Shown: positions 13,651 to 26,559 of the stretch, piece by piece
Layout of the letters: each line of letters opens with the position of its first letter
Numbering within the stretch: position 1 is the stretch's first letter
Origin: Gordionus sp. m RMFG-2023
Lineage: Eukaryota; Nematomorpha; Gordioida; Chordodea; Parachordodidae
Length of the DNA: 64,000 nucleotides
Assembly (NCBI RefSeq): GCF_954871325.1
Contig: NC_088779.1
Span: 10,046,846 to 10,110,845, forward strand
Direction: 5' to 3'
The notes under the pieces: model-generated
Told to the model about the DNA's origin: nothing
Database searches by the model: none
What the model saw: the letters and a program-made list of their open reading frames with translations, nothing else
Made by a program: the position numbers and the translations under genes

Positions 13651-14648
13651 AATCATAATTTTCTTGAACCCACTATAGGACAGTCTGAAATTTAAAGGAT
13701 TGTCTACAAACCTTGAGAGTGTTAGATATTTCACTTGTGCCTCCTCATTTTCATCCATAGATTTTGATATAGACTGCTCAACAATTAAAAAATCTCTTAA
13801 GAATAATCGCCATTTGCAAAAGAATAACCTTAATTTTAATAAGTTTTTGTTTATAATGATTAAGGTTAAATATTTCATGTATTTATGAATTTTTTTATAT
13901 ATTTTCATATAAAAATAAATTGCAAGATGTTATTATATATTTGGATCAATTGATGATGATTATCAATTACAAAAACGCTGTATTTAAATTATTTCTTAAT
14001 TTTATAAACAGTTGACTATTTTTTTGCAAGTAAATTTTTATTTTTCTTAAATAAAGTTAATTTATAAACAAGTTGTGATAAATCACTTTCCAATTTTTTA
14101 TTATGATTTATTTCTAAGCAAAGTAGAATAATTTAAATTATTTTTTGCATAGTAAATATTATTTTTAAATTAAAACTTTTTATGCCTCAAGAAGGCCATT
14201 ATATCATTAATAAATATATAATATTTTTATTCATTATTAAGTATGATTCGATTAATTATTATCCTATTTTGTTTGGAAATAGATAAAAAAATTGATAAAA
14301 ACATGTCTAGTAAACTACTTAGATAAAAATGACTTGGAAATGGCGGCCTAACATGCAAAACTAAATTCCATAAAAATAATCAAAGCAATAATAAATAAGT
14401 TATAAAACTGTCCAGCAAAAAAAAATTTAACATAACCATACAATGATAGTAGTAAATGAGTAATTATGAAAGTTAATTATATTAGTAAATTTTATATATC
14501 TTTTACTTATTTACTAATAGGATAATTTATCTTAAATACATGACTATTTCTATTTTATTATGGATTTGCATTTATCGTGAAATTCGTCCCTTGAAATAGT
14601 TGCAATGCAGGTTGCCTATTCAAGTCGACGGGAAAACTACAAACATAA

Positions 14649-14990
14649 TAAATTTATGGTTGAGTAATTATACAATTGAGACGGATAGTGTCATGACATT
14701 AAAAATGAAAATATAATTTACCTAACGTAACGAGGAGAAGCTTATTGTTTTTCACAAAATTGGCAAACGACTGCCTTCTCTTATACAATATATAGTATAT
14801 ATGTATTCGTATTTGCTTGTTTATAATTATATAAATATTAAATTCATATTTTATTTTTTTTCCTTTCTATATTTTCCTTTTTTTAAACTAATAATTTTAT
14901 TGACATCAATAAATAAAAAAAACAATTCTACAATAATCGCGTATTAATAAAATTGATCTCAATAAAAAGTTCCATAAAGTCGATTTCATT
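14649..14990. repeat. duplicated block, unit 1 first part
   Basis: Aligns with 20,061-20,390, for example CCTTCTCTTATACAATATATAGTATATATG.ATTCGTATTTGC against CCTTCTATTATATAATATATATTATATG.ATTCGTATTTGC, followed by TCCTTT..TTTTAAACTAATAAT. No coding sequence. Many substitutions, so the duplication is old. Confidence 0.6.
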
Positions 14991-15410
14991 TTAATCACTT
15001 CTCATTGTGTCATATCACATTTACTATAAAGCCAACCTAAGTCTATTCATTAATATTTTTAATAATTTTATTCATATAAACGTATAAAGATAGCACAGAA
15101 ATAGGTATATAAATTTATATCATAATGAGAAATTTTTTTTAGAAAGTTACACCTATTAAATCCTTTTATATCGTTGTTATTTTAAAGGATAAATAATGAT
15201 GTTGCCTTATTTAAATTTTTATGGAGCACTCTTTTTACCAATTTGGCCTAATTTTTTTAGGAGAAATACCTGTGTCATTTGGTGTCCCATCTCCCCAGGG
15301 GGTCTGAACGTCATTGACTTGTGGGATAAAGGACACTTCTCGCTAAGAAGTGCTGTTAAAAGGCTCAATAAAAACGGATAAATCAGGATTAAAGTCAAAA
15401 TAATAATACA

Positions 15411-15531
15411 TTAGCCTCGAAATTTTGCTAATATATGGCCAACCCTGCCATCTATGAGCAAAATCGCTCAGCTTGCGTAATATTTTACTGGCTAACATCT
15501 TGAATTTGATGATTAAACATCGGGTAAATGC
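15411..15531. repeat. TAGTGTTGTTAAA-family MITE, partial copy 2
   Basis: Keeps the family centre CCTCGAAATTTTGCTAATA...CCATCTATGAGCAAAATCGCTCAGCTTGCGTAATATTTTACTGG and a worn right arm. The left arm is missing. Confidence 0.5.
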
Positions 15532-16799
15532 TAAATGATTCCTTAGAGAACACTCTTCCCTAGTAATAGAGGACGCTCCCTAGAGTTGCATTACTTAAAT
15601 TGATTAATAATAAATCTTATTTTTTAGTATTTTTTATATTATTTTCTTATATTAACAGTTGAAGAAATTAATGAACTACGTATATATATTTTTTTCTTAA
15701 ATATTTAATCATATGAATCAAACTGTTTTACAAAATCTTATGTTTGTAATATTTGCTATTTAAACAATTAGAGATATTAAACATGGATTTCATTGTAAAT
15801 TCTTAATTTTATTTATGATATTTCGGTAATATCAGGAAAAGTTACTATTGTTAAATTACATTCGCAATACATGCGTTAAAATGTAAATATTAACGTATTA
15901 AAATTTTTAAATAAAGTGGATACTTACATATTTTAAAACTTCTTGAATGAGTATATTCAAATTTATAGGTTATTAATAGATCATTTTTAAGACTAACTAT
16001 AAACGGGTATTCGTTATTATTTACCACCCATTATTATTATTTCCTACTAATCAAATCTAAGCTATAAAACTGTTACTTTTATCTAAATCAAGACCTATAT
16101 CAATCCAAAATTTGTTTACAATTTCAAACTAATATTTTTGAGATTAACCATATCAAAATAATTTAAAACAAAAATAAAATAAATTGGAAATATAATATTA
16201 ATAATGTTATAAACATCTAAAATATATGGTTTAATTGAGGAAAGATAAACAAAATCATAATTTTTAAAATATAATTTACAACAAAATCCAAGGTTAAATT
16301 CTCTGAAATTTAGAAAACACGTTTAGTTAATGAAAAAAAATTACCTCAAAAAATTGAATTTATACAGTTGTTTGCAATTTTGTGATTTAAAAAAAAAAAT
16401 CTAATATAATAAATTTCTAGATACATCCCTTTAGTATTTAAGATTTTTTTTTAAGGTAAAACTAGATTAAATTTTTTTACATGGTTTAAATAATATCTAT
16501 TTCGTTCTTATCTAGGCTGAGTTTATAATATATGCGCGAAACGTCAAAATAAACAGATTATACAAAAATTAAGTAAATATATTGGCATTGGAAACGATAT
16601 CTATTTTTATTATAATGTGGGATAAGAGCGATATCGTCCTATTTTCGAGTTTAAATTATAAACTCAACCTAAAATTAAAAGATATTAAAAATATAAAATA
16701 GTATACTTATTACACTTTAAAAAAAGTAATAGCACATCCCTTTTATTTATTAATACATATTTTCATTTTTATATTTATATGTTCTATTTGGGATATGGA

Positions 16800-17060
16800 A
16801 TACATGGGAATTCGGAATCTCTCAATTTCAAATCAGTTACTAAAAACAATGATCAAATTTGAAAAATGTGATCTTGGATATGTATTTCAGAACGGTGTAG
16901 TATCTTTCTATGAATTTCAGACAATTTTCCCCATTCAATTTTTTGTGATGTATCAAAAAAATTAAATAAGTTCCAAAATTAACGCTAAAATTTTATTAAA
17001 TTTATATTGCTGATATAACTCCATACATGTTGAAATACATTTCTAACACAAAGCCCTTAA
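16800..17060. repeat. weak TTAGGGTCAATG-family copy
   Basis: Shares the central part of the family: ATGAATTTCAGACAATTTT near 16,908 and CATGTTGAAATACATTTCTA near 17,026, in the right order and spacing. The ends are not recognisable. Confidence 0.4.
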
Positions 17061-17160
17061 ATGATTTGAAATATATTCCGAATTCACTGATTTATTATTC
17101 TGTTGTTTTAAAATAAATATAGAAACCAATCTTTGTAAATAATTAAGGAGTTACTAATAT

Positions 17161-18410
17161 GGTTTATTTAATAAGCGCATTATTAAAATTACATTCTTAT
17201 TTGAAACAGTTAATAATACAAGGGAATTGGGTAATTATTTAGTTTCCTTATTTGTTTTAATCACTATTTTTAATCGGAATAACTAGGTTAACCCGCTTTG
17301 AGTTAGTTCTAGCGAATGATTTATCGTTTAATTATATCTAGGTAAAAAAATGTTTTTTAAACAGTAGAAGCCAGTTAGCAGGGGTTTTTCTTATTAACAT
17401 TTATAAAAGGTCCCACAATTTGCATTATGAATTTTCACAAATCTAAAATGGGAACAATTATTTATGAATCAGACTACATGACAAATAATTCTTAATCAAA
17501 ACATAAAAATTTTGATACTATTCCCTCTTTTTTAAATCATATACTAATACTAATGGGCATCTATGTTTAATGTGATATTATATGTCTTTTAAAATATATA
17601 TAAACCCTATTGACATCTATGTTTTTCCCTTAACCTTAAATTAGTAACTCACTTTAACTTTTTAAACGTGTCAAGCTCAAGATTCAGTATTCACAAATCT
17701 TCTTATAAAACTTTTATGATTTGTTTTAGTAAAAATTAATATTTTAAATATTGATAAATAAGGTATATAAGCATTAGATTTTTAATCTTTTTTTTGGAAA
17801 AACTTCAAAAGACTAATTGAAAATTAGATTTTCCATTTTACGATATATTTATAAGTTTTGAGGAAGATTGTCAATGAAAATTTTAGTTTTAAAGACTATT
17901 TGAATGAATTTAAAAATAATCTAGTATACTCCTTAATATATGATATGATCATTTTAGAGCTTTGAATTAATTCACATTTACTTTATATTTATCATTATTT
18001 TCTTTCAATTCAAGACATTTAAACAATGATTATTTAATTTAAAATATAATATAAATTGCTTTGATTTTGTCGTCTATTTTTTTTTTGGCTTTCTTTAGTA
18101 TTTGATCATTTTTTAAATATATTATAGTTATAGAGGCCATGACTCTAAGTATATTTATATTTTTATTAAATATATATAAAAAAAATTACGTCATGAAGGG
18201 GTTAATATTAGCATTGAAAATAGTATATTTGTTATATTTAACATGACTGTCTTAATTTTATTCTTCTTGTAATTTAATGCAATTTATAAATTGTTCCATC
18301 CTAGCTCCCAGATTCGTCCGACCTTATAAAAAGCAGATGTGAAGAAATTTTAAGCTCAAAATATATAATTTTCTATTTTAATGTTATGCATTAAATTTTA
18401 ATTAGCAGCA
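17161..18410. repeat. duplicated block, unit 1 second part
   Basis: Aligns with 20,640-22,562. Clear shared blocks are GGGAATTGGGTAATTATTTAGTTTCC, AGAAGCCAGTTAGCAG, GACTACATGACAAATAATTCTTAATCAAAACATA, CCATGACTCTAAGTATATTT and TTCAAGCTCAAAATATATAATTTTCTATTTTAA-type ends. No gene recognised within it. The 2 kb between the two parts of unit 1 is absent from unit 2. Confidence 0.7.
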
Positions 18411-18619
18411 ATAACTTTGATACTTTAATTATGCTGTTCATTTTATTCTATGTATCACAATATATTATAAGAATGTTAATAATAAATAAAAAAAATTAAA
18501 ATATTTATTTTATATTTATTCAATCAGACAAAAAAAGAAGGAAGAATAGGAAGAATATGTAAGATAAACATATTTCTGACTACAAGCCGAAGCTTTATTT
18601 TATCGATGATGTACCTCCG

Positions 18620-18650
18620 GACTGACCCAGTAGGGACTGATGGGTTAGTC
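18620..18650. other. short hairpin
   Basis: GACTGACCCA, an 11-base loop, then TGGGTTAGTC: a 10-bp stem with one mismatch in a slightly G+C-richer patch. No RNA family recognised. Confidence 0.35.
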
Positions 18651-19719
18651 TTGCAGAACTCTAGCTTCAACCCACTTGTACTAAATTTGCTAATCATGAT
18701 AGATACAATAATTTTATAGTATAAAATCTTGTCTTAATAACTAGTAAAAACTTAGGGATCTTCTTAAATAATGAACAACTAGGAGTTACCCTAGATTATA
18801 TATTCGGCTATAACATAGTCCAACATCTTTCCTCAATTGCACCATACCAATTATTACCAAGGTCCTGTTACCTGGGCCTGGCTTGTAGGTGTCTGCTTTT
18901 AAGTAGGCGCACCTATGCAGTTAAAAGAGAATTTTTTAAACAGCATATGCTAGATCAGAAATTAGAATCCTAGTCCTAGATATAAAAATATTTTATTTCA
19001 TCATTTTTTAGAAAAGAAAGCTTAAATTTAAAAATAAATATTAAATTAATTAATTAAAAATATAATATTTTTAGGCCAATTTTTATATTATAAAACATAT
19101 TTTCCTGTTTTTTTTAAAAAAATTTATTGAATTATATGCGGTTATTTTTACTTTTTCTTTCATCTAATTTTTCTTTCTTCCAAAAAAAATTAAAAAACAT
19201 TTACATGAATTTTAAATTTATATCATTTTATATTATAAAATATATATTCATTTTGTGTTGTTAATTAAAGCGCCATTTTTGTTATATAAAAATATACTAA
19301 TTTTTTAAAAATGTTACATCATGCGGAAATTTTTTGTATTTTATTATATTAGTAGATATGTTAATTTAATTAAATGTATAAAACCCCAAATTTTTATACA
19401 TAAATAGATAAAGCGTAAAATTAAAAAATAATCTATTTGATAAGCCACTTGGGAATGAGGCTCCCGAAGTAGCTAATGTAATTGGATTTATGTGTGATTA
19501 TTACGAATTTTTGCCATAGATAGAATTCTTCCTGAGTGGATAGATTTGTGAATCTATTACTTTAAAAAAATAGAACGAGATTACCATATTAGTGTAAATA
19601 ATGAAGCTGATTGGTATAAATATGATAACCTGATATTTCTAATTTTTAACTGTCTTTATTATTCATGATGTTTAGAAAAGTTAAATTATCAGTATAGATG
19701 TAGTCCTATATCAGAAATT

Positions 19720-20035
19720 GACCTTTTTGAGCGGAATTGTGCCATCAGGGCATTTTCATCCGATCTAAAAAGTTCATGAGCCTACTATAACCTTGATGAA
19801 ATCTGGGCAGATTTTAAGCCAATCTGTATAATGGGGTTGCATTAATTTTGTGATAAAAAATTGTCCTTTTAAAATAGAGCATGACAGGATGTGCCACCCA
19901 TTTATTGACCTACAGTCAGGGCCCCATTTCCACCGGATTTGGGTAATTCCATCAGGGGATTTTACATCAGATCTGAAAAGACCAGGAGGCTGCTCTGTTG
20001 AAGAGATCTGGGGAGATTTTAAGGCATGCTGATGT
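19720..20035. repeat. two-unit tandem repeat, about 200 bp period
   Basis: GCCATCAGGGCATTTTCATCCGATCTAAAAAG..GATGAAATCTGGGCAGATTTTAAGCC recurs as TTCCATCAGGGGATTTTACATCAGATCTGAAAAG..GAAGAGATCTGGGGAGATTTTAAGGC. Both units also read similarly as protein on + (SDLK...EIWADFK and SDLK...EIWGDFK), and the second is open over 60 codons. G+C is higher than in the surroundings. It may be a coding fragment of an unknown element; I cannot name it. Confidence 0.5.
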
Positions 20036-20060
20036 TGTCGTTTAACATTCGTAGAAAATG

Positions 20061-20390
20061 TGCGGTTGAGTATTATATTTGCATTTTAGACGGACACCAA
20101 TGGTTATAAAAAATAAAAACATAACTTACCTGATGAGAAGAAGCGTAGGTTTTCATAAATTTGGTAAACAACTTCCTTCTATTATATAATATATATTATA
20201 TGTTTTCGAATTCGTATTTGCCTATTTATATTTAAATAAATATTAATGATTTTATTTTTTCCTTTACACCTTTTTCTTTTTTAAAAACTAATAATTTAAT
20301 ATTTTTGGGCATAAAAAAACAATTCTAATTAGATTTATAGTAGTGGGTATTAATAAAGCAAACTTGGATATTATATAAAGTTATTACGAA
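20061..20390. repeat. duplicated block, unit 2 first part
   Basis: Partner of 14,649-14,990, same orientation. It lies immediately after the 19.7-20.0 kb tandem repeat. Confidence 0.6.
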
Positions 20391-20639
20391 ATTACAACAA
20401 AACCTCTTTTAGAGTTGATATATATGTACAACGTCTTTTCATTTTTTAATAATTTTATTTATTTAATTGATATCAAAAAAATATATACGTTCCAAAAACG
20501 GCAAAATTTCTTTTAATTCATATTAGGATATTTTCCATGTTAAATTCATTTCCGACCAACTCATGTGATTAGAAAATTCTCACATGCATTTAATATCCCG
20601 TTGATTTAAAATAATAATAAATATTAAAAATCAGTTTTT

Positions 20640-22562
20640 GGTTAATTTAATTAAGCACATTATTAAAATTTTATTCTTATTTGTTGATAATATAAACAGT
20701 TAATACAAGTGAATTGGGTAATTATTTAGTTTCTTTATTTGTCTTAACCACTATTTTTAATCGAAATAACTCGATTAACCTTTTTTGAGTTAGCTCTAGG
20801 AAAAGATTTAACGTTTAATTATGTATAGGTAAAATAATTATTTTTTAAACGGTAGAAGCCAGTTAGCAGACGTTTTTTTTATCAGTTGAAATTTAAAATG
20901 GTTTCCAATATAATTAAATCCCCAATTTGCAATAATAATTTTTACAAATCTAAAAGGGAATAATTGCTTATGAATTAGACTACATGACAAATAATTCTTA
21001 ATCAAAACATAGAAATTATGGTATTACGCTTTCCTTTTTTAAGTTATATACTATATTAGGACTAACGGACATATATAATGTGATATTATATGTCTTTTAG
21101 AATATATACTAACCCTATCGGCACCTATGTTTTTCCATTAACCCTAAACCCTTAATACCGACTCTTACTTATTGAACGTGTCAAGATTCAAAGTATTTAC
21201 AAATCTTCTTATAAAACTTTTACGATTTTTTGTAGTAAAAATTAATATTGCATTGATAAATTAGATATATAAGCTATGCACTTTATTTGTTTATTATATA
21301 ATAAAACTTAAAACTTCTACTTTTATAACAAGTCTGGTTGAGAATCCTGATTTTTGTCATAAAAGAACCATTCAAAGGGTTAGTAATCTTTCATGTGAGG
21401 AAACATTAGATTTTTATTCTTTTTTTTGCAACAAGATAATTAACACTTTTTAATAGACAATGATAATTTATGTTAAAATAAAATATAAATTAAAAGGAGG
21501 TTTATTCTATAAAAAAGAAAGTGTGAACCTCAAGATCCCAAAAAATAATCATATTTATATTTTAAAAAAAAGAAATTGAGTATTTTTGTTTTAGATAATC
21601 ATTTTTTTCTGAAGTTCTGATATAATGGCTTTGATTTTGTGGTCTAAATTTTAACTTTTTTTAATATTTGATCATTTTTTAAATATATTCTAGTTACAGA
21701 TGCCATGACTCTAAGTATATTTTATATTTTTATTAAATATATAAAAAAAAATTACATCTCAAAAAAGAATGCCAATATTAAGATTATTTTTAAAATTAAG
21801 TTTGTGTTTACTTCTTAGAATTAGAATATTTATTTAATTTAAATGCATCTTATCCATTTTATTGAAACGCGTCTATTATATATCGTTTATAAAAGAAAAG
21901 ATATTAAAAAAATTTTTTTATATAGGAAATAATACCGAGCAAATAGGTAAATTTATTTTGATAATAGAACGGAGGCTGAATCCTGTCGAAATTTCTTTAT
22001 TACCTTATTTACTTATTGAGAAGGAATATAAATGGATGGAATCCTTACATTCATTTTACTTAACCTAAATATTACTTTGTATATAAATTTGAATAATGGC
22101 TTTGTCAAACCGCTATAGGGAAAATATTGGCATTTTTAAAATGGTCATAAAAAAGACACTTTCCCCTCACCTCTTCTTTTTTTGATCTAGATGTAGCCGA
22201 TGAAATATACACATTAAATATTTGTTATATTTAAAAACATTACGACCTGATTTGTCTGTCTATGTTATAGACAATCAAAAAATTGACTGCTATTAATTCT
22301 TATTCTTGTCGATTTTAACCAATTCATAAATTTAAGTTTCTATAAGCCTATACATTTATTTTATTAAAATTCAATATAGAATGTATTTCCTGTCTTAATT
22401 TTATTCTTCTAGTAATTTCTCACAATTTCAAATATAAAAATTGTTTCACCCGAGCTTTCCTAAACCCAGGTTTGGTCCGATCCTTTGAAAAGCCTATAGT
22501 GAAAAAATTTCAAGCTCAAAATATATAATTTTCTATTTTAATAATATGCATTAAATTTTAAT
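20640..22562. repeat. duplicated block, unit 2 second part
   Basis: Partner of 17,161-18,410. It is longer because of two inserts: about 21,280-21,420, a copy of the dispersed AAACTTCT repeat, and about 21,780-22,385, which contains only a chance-looking open frame at 21,862-22,068. Confidence 0.7.
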
Positions 22563-23810
22563 TATCACATTATTAATTTAATTATTTCTATCAATAAGTT
22601 TATACTTAAAAATGATGAATAGATGTCAAAATTGCAATATTATGTTCAAGACAATATAGTTATGTTCAATTTTTATTTTAACCACCATACCCTGCTTAAC
22701 CACTTTACTCTGGGTTTGGGTAAAATGGCGATGTTGACACACTTATAATTAACACAGCGCCTAAATTATAGGTATATTCCTATTTTAAAAAAAGATTTTT
22801 CCCCTCAGCTCATCATTTATGATATAATTTTGAAAATGGTAACCGTGATAATGGTTAAGCCATGCTATGTTTCATTGGGAAACGATAACTTAGTCCTATT
22901 GTTTAACTTCATATATTTTGTAATTTAAGAATCGCGATACGATGTCGCGCTCTTTTACGCTTAATATAAACGAAGCCTTAGAATTAAAATATTATTTCGA
23001 TTTAAAATATTTTCTGTTCTCATTTAAATTGCATTTTTAAAAATATTTATCATAAAAACAGTTATACTGATGAAAGAAATGAGTAAATTTTACTATAATT
23101 TTAAATTCATATCTTTAATAATCAAATATATTATATTCCTTTTTTTATAAAAAATGAAAATCGTTAAATTTGAATATATATATTCAGTTGCCAATTTGTT
23201 TTATATAATAAATAAAAGGATTTCACATAAAACTTCTATTTTTATTTAAAAAATTTAATTATTATATATAAATAACATGTTTGCATGAGAAAACATTATC
23301 ATATTTTTATCCACTGGTCTTGAACTTTTTCAACTTTTTTAATAATTTTTAAAATTAGCAAAAAAATGGCTTACCAAAGTTTTTATAGGGCTTAAGCCCC
23401 TATGCCTTTTCCCCACTAACGACGCTTATTGTATTTATCTAAACTAAGCATTTTCTCTAAGAAATAATTTCTAATAATATATGAAGATTCAGATTTATTT
23501 AGTTAGAAAGCGTGTTGTAAATATATTCAGGAAAGTTTCTAATTCAAAACATTAAATTTATATTTTCTTAAAAAAATTAAAATTATTTTTTAATTATAGC
23601 TCCAGATTACTTCGACGCTTCGCGTAAATTTAATTTAATATACAATCATAGAAATAAACATATTTTTACAGAATTTTAGAATAATTACTAAATAAGGATA
23701 AAGTAGTAGAGAGAATTCAAGCGCTTGAGAAATTGAGTGTTTGGTAATCTATCATTATAAAAAAAGTAAATTATGTCATATTGATATCTAGATTAGAGAT
23801 CTGCAAAGCC

Positions 23811-24267
23811 CGATTTTGACTGACCAATTTTTTATATGGAATCGAGCCGGGAAAACAATTTATCACACCGAGTCCGGTCGGGCTGTGCATAAAAAATTTG
23901 GGCCGGACTAGACAATTCATAAATAAATAATTATATCAGGTCCCAAATATCTTTCAAATAATTTTTACCTTAAAATTTTGATACATTTTTTTGAATTTCA
24001 CGTCAATATTTTGATTTTGATTATTATTATTTGTAAAATAAATTACAGTGTATTCTTATTCCTTTATGTCTTAAGAACTATCTAATTAAATACTAAATGT
24101 ATAAATAAAATATAAATTTATTTATAAATTAAACAGTGGCCTGACTTTTCATAAAATTTTAAGAGGGACCCATCCATGAATTAGTAAAAAAAAATTATAG
24201 GACCTAGACGGACAGGATAAAACACTTAAATAACGAGCGGGCAGGACAGGGCAACACAAAGATCTTT
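23811..24267. mobile_element. AGATCTGCA-family element, copy 2
   Basis: It starts AGAGATCTGCAAAGCCCG and ends GGGCAACACAAAGATCTTT, with the inner complement GGGCCGGACTAGAC...CTAGACGGACAGGATAA. It resembles the elements at 44,163 and 62,385 at its left end. No clear target duplication. Confidence 0.5.
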
Positions 24268-25074
24268 ATAGCTGTAACAATTTGATTTTGCATATATATG
24301 ATCTAGATACAGATACATGACTTAAGAATGTATCTAGATCTATTCGAAATTAGTTTTTAAAACTCAAATTATATTACATTTTTTATTCAATTTTCATATA
24401 TTATTGTTAGCTTTTATTAAAACATTCCTATAAATCTTTTGATATTTTTCAGCTATTTTCTTTTTAATATTATTTGGACTATTTTATCGAGTGACACTAC
24501 TTTTTCTTTGATTTATTACATTTATTATTTTATAAACAACGAACGAATTTGCCGCATGTTTGAGCAATTGTGAATCAATTAAGGCATCTCCAATGTTATA
24601 TTATATTTTAAACTTGATTAAGGGAGAAGGAATTGTAAGATTTTTCTTGTTTATATATTTGGGTGAAGTATCATTTATATGCCCATTATTAGGAGGATAA
24701 TTTAGTATATTAGAATCATCTAATTTTGTTCTTTGTTCTCGATTTTCAATATTCTGTCTGCTAACGTAAAAGAATAAATATTTGACTTCAGTACAGGCCT
24801 TTTGGGTCCTAACTTAAAAATCGGGATCTATCACGTTGTATTTTCACGTTACACAGTCTCATTGTAGTTGTTGTTTAATATACGAGTTATTAATGATATT
24901 AAAGCTATAGTATTTGTACCTTAAACAATGTATTTCTTGTATCAAACCTTCGGAAAGGCCCCAGCCAAAGTGTCTGGCAGATCAATATTGTAAGCATTGC
25001 TCCTTATAATGAGTATTTATTGATATTTTTGTTTATACAATATTCGAAAAGGATAGGTCAGAATTTTTTTAATA

Positions 25075-25310
25075 TATTTATTTATATAAACAGGTGTTAA
25101 AGCTAACTCCATAAGTAAGTTTATATTTTTAATCAAATAAACTCCTAATTTCATAAAATTTACATATTAATTGGAAAACATGCTTGACTGAGTAAACATT
25201 GCCTCATAGAAGGTTTTTGGAGGATGCTTCTCATCTAAAATAACTATAGGATTATAAGGGCTTTAATAGTTTTCCCTGAATAAACATTTGATTTATATCA
25301 AAATCTTAAA
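25075..25310. repeat. dispersed AAACTTCT/AACATG repeat
   Basis: CATGCTTGACTGAGTAAACATTGCC and GGGCTTTAATAGTTTTCCCTGAATAAACATTTGATTT recur at about 12,290-12,390 and 12,700-12,790, and in part at 21,290-21,415 and 23,190-23,320. In the duplicated block it is present in one unit and absent from the other, so it moves. Ends and class are unknown. Confidence 0.45.
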
Positions 25311-25873
25311 ATCTTATCAATCATTAAGAATTGAATAATATTTGTAAATATTTGTAAATATTTATTAAGCTTAGAGGAAGAGTTTCAGCATAAACAGAGC
25401 AATAATCCGATTTATTAGACCTTTACTTATTTCTGATATTTAATAATTTTATTTGCATCTTTTGTTATACTGATAGTTTTCCCAATTTGTTTGACGCGTA
25501 TAGAATAACCCTCATTATTATTTTAACTATTAGTCGCCAAGGCTAGGGATATAGGTAAATTTATACATATTTTTAAATATTAATACACTTATGTTTGGTA
25601 AATTAAATTATTAAGAAATTTTACTTTAAAAAAAAATAAATCAGAATTAGAGTTATAGTATATGTGGTATGTTTGTCTGTATGGAATAAATTACTAATCC
25701 GAAATTTTCCCATAATAATTCGAAATATCTCCTTTTTAATTATTTATGGCAATCTTTAAATGTGAGAAGTTTGGTTTTACAGAATAAAATCCGGTATTTG
25801 CGTTCTATCTTCTTAATTTCATACAATTTTGCCATATTTTTTTTTCAATATTTTTTAATTTAGATAAAACTAG

Positions 25874-26061
25874 TAGTGTTGTTAAAGCCCGATTAAAATT
25901 TTAACCAAAAGAGTTCTATATTAGCCACGAGATTTGGTAAAGATCTAAACTTCTCTGCCACCTATAAACAAAATTTCCAGGCTACATAATATAATTTTGG
26001 CTAAAATCTTGATTTAGCCGTTTTTAAAAAGTGGCTCAAATTGGGCTTTTTAACAACACCA
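25874..26061. mobile_element. TAGTGTTGTTAAA-family MITE, copy 3
   Basis: Both ends are present, TAGTGTTGTTAAAGCCC and GGGCTTTTTAACAACACCA. The interior is of the CCCGATTAAAATTTTA subtype, as at 4,628, 47,988 and 60,138. Confidence 0.72.
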
Positions 26062-26559
26062 GATGAAATCTATATTATAAAAAAAAGATTAGTTCAAAAG
26101 TTCATGAGAAAATTTTCTAAAAATTTACAAGGTAAAATTGCATACTGGTATTTATTTCCGATAAAATTATAGCTCTCAGATTTAAAAATTATTTTCAGTT
26201 AACAAACAATGGTTTCCATATAAAACAACCCATGTGTATACTTTTATAAATTTGCTTATTAGTTCATATAACTTGCCTAAACGAGATAAAAACATCGCAG
26301 TGGAAAAAAAATATCCAATTTTACTGATAACTTATTAATAAAAAACTCGTTTTTTAATAAAAAATTTTAAACTATTTTGAAATTATCTTAAATTTCTTAA
26401 TATAAGTTTTATTTATGATACAATATAATTATATTTAAAAAAACCAGTCCAGTATTTCTCATTTTTGCTTTCGTCAGTGAAATTTATTTTAATATCCAGC
26501 TGCTCTTTATTAAATTCTATGTATTTACATAAACTTTTACAAAATAAGAATGTAGGTAT

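Noticed and set aside
15196-15381. 61-codon open frame with GGLNVIDLWDK, LINE-like at first sight
   Set aside because: Short, with no RT motif before or after it; a MITE fragment follows at 15,411. Not enough to call.
14649-22562. Duplicated block as the two long terminal repeats of one retroelement
   Set aside because: The units differ greatly in length and content, are heavily diverged, and no element genes lie between them.
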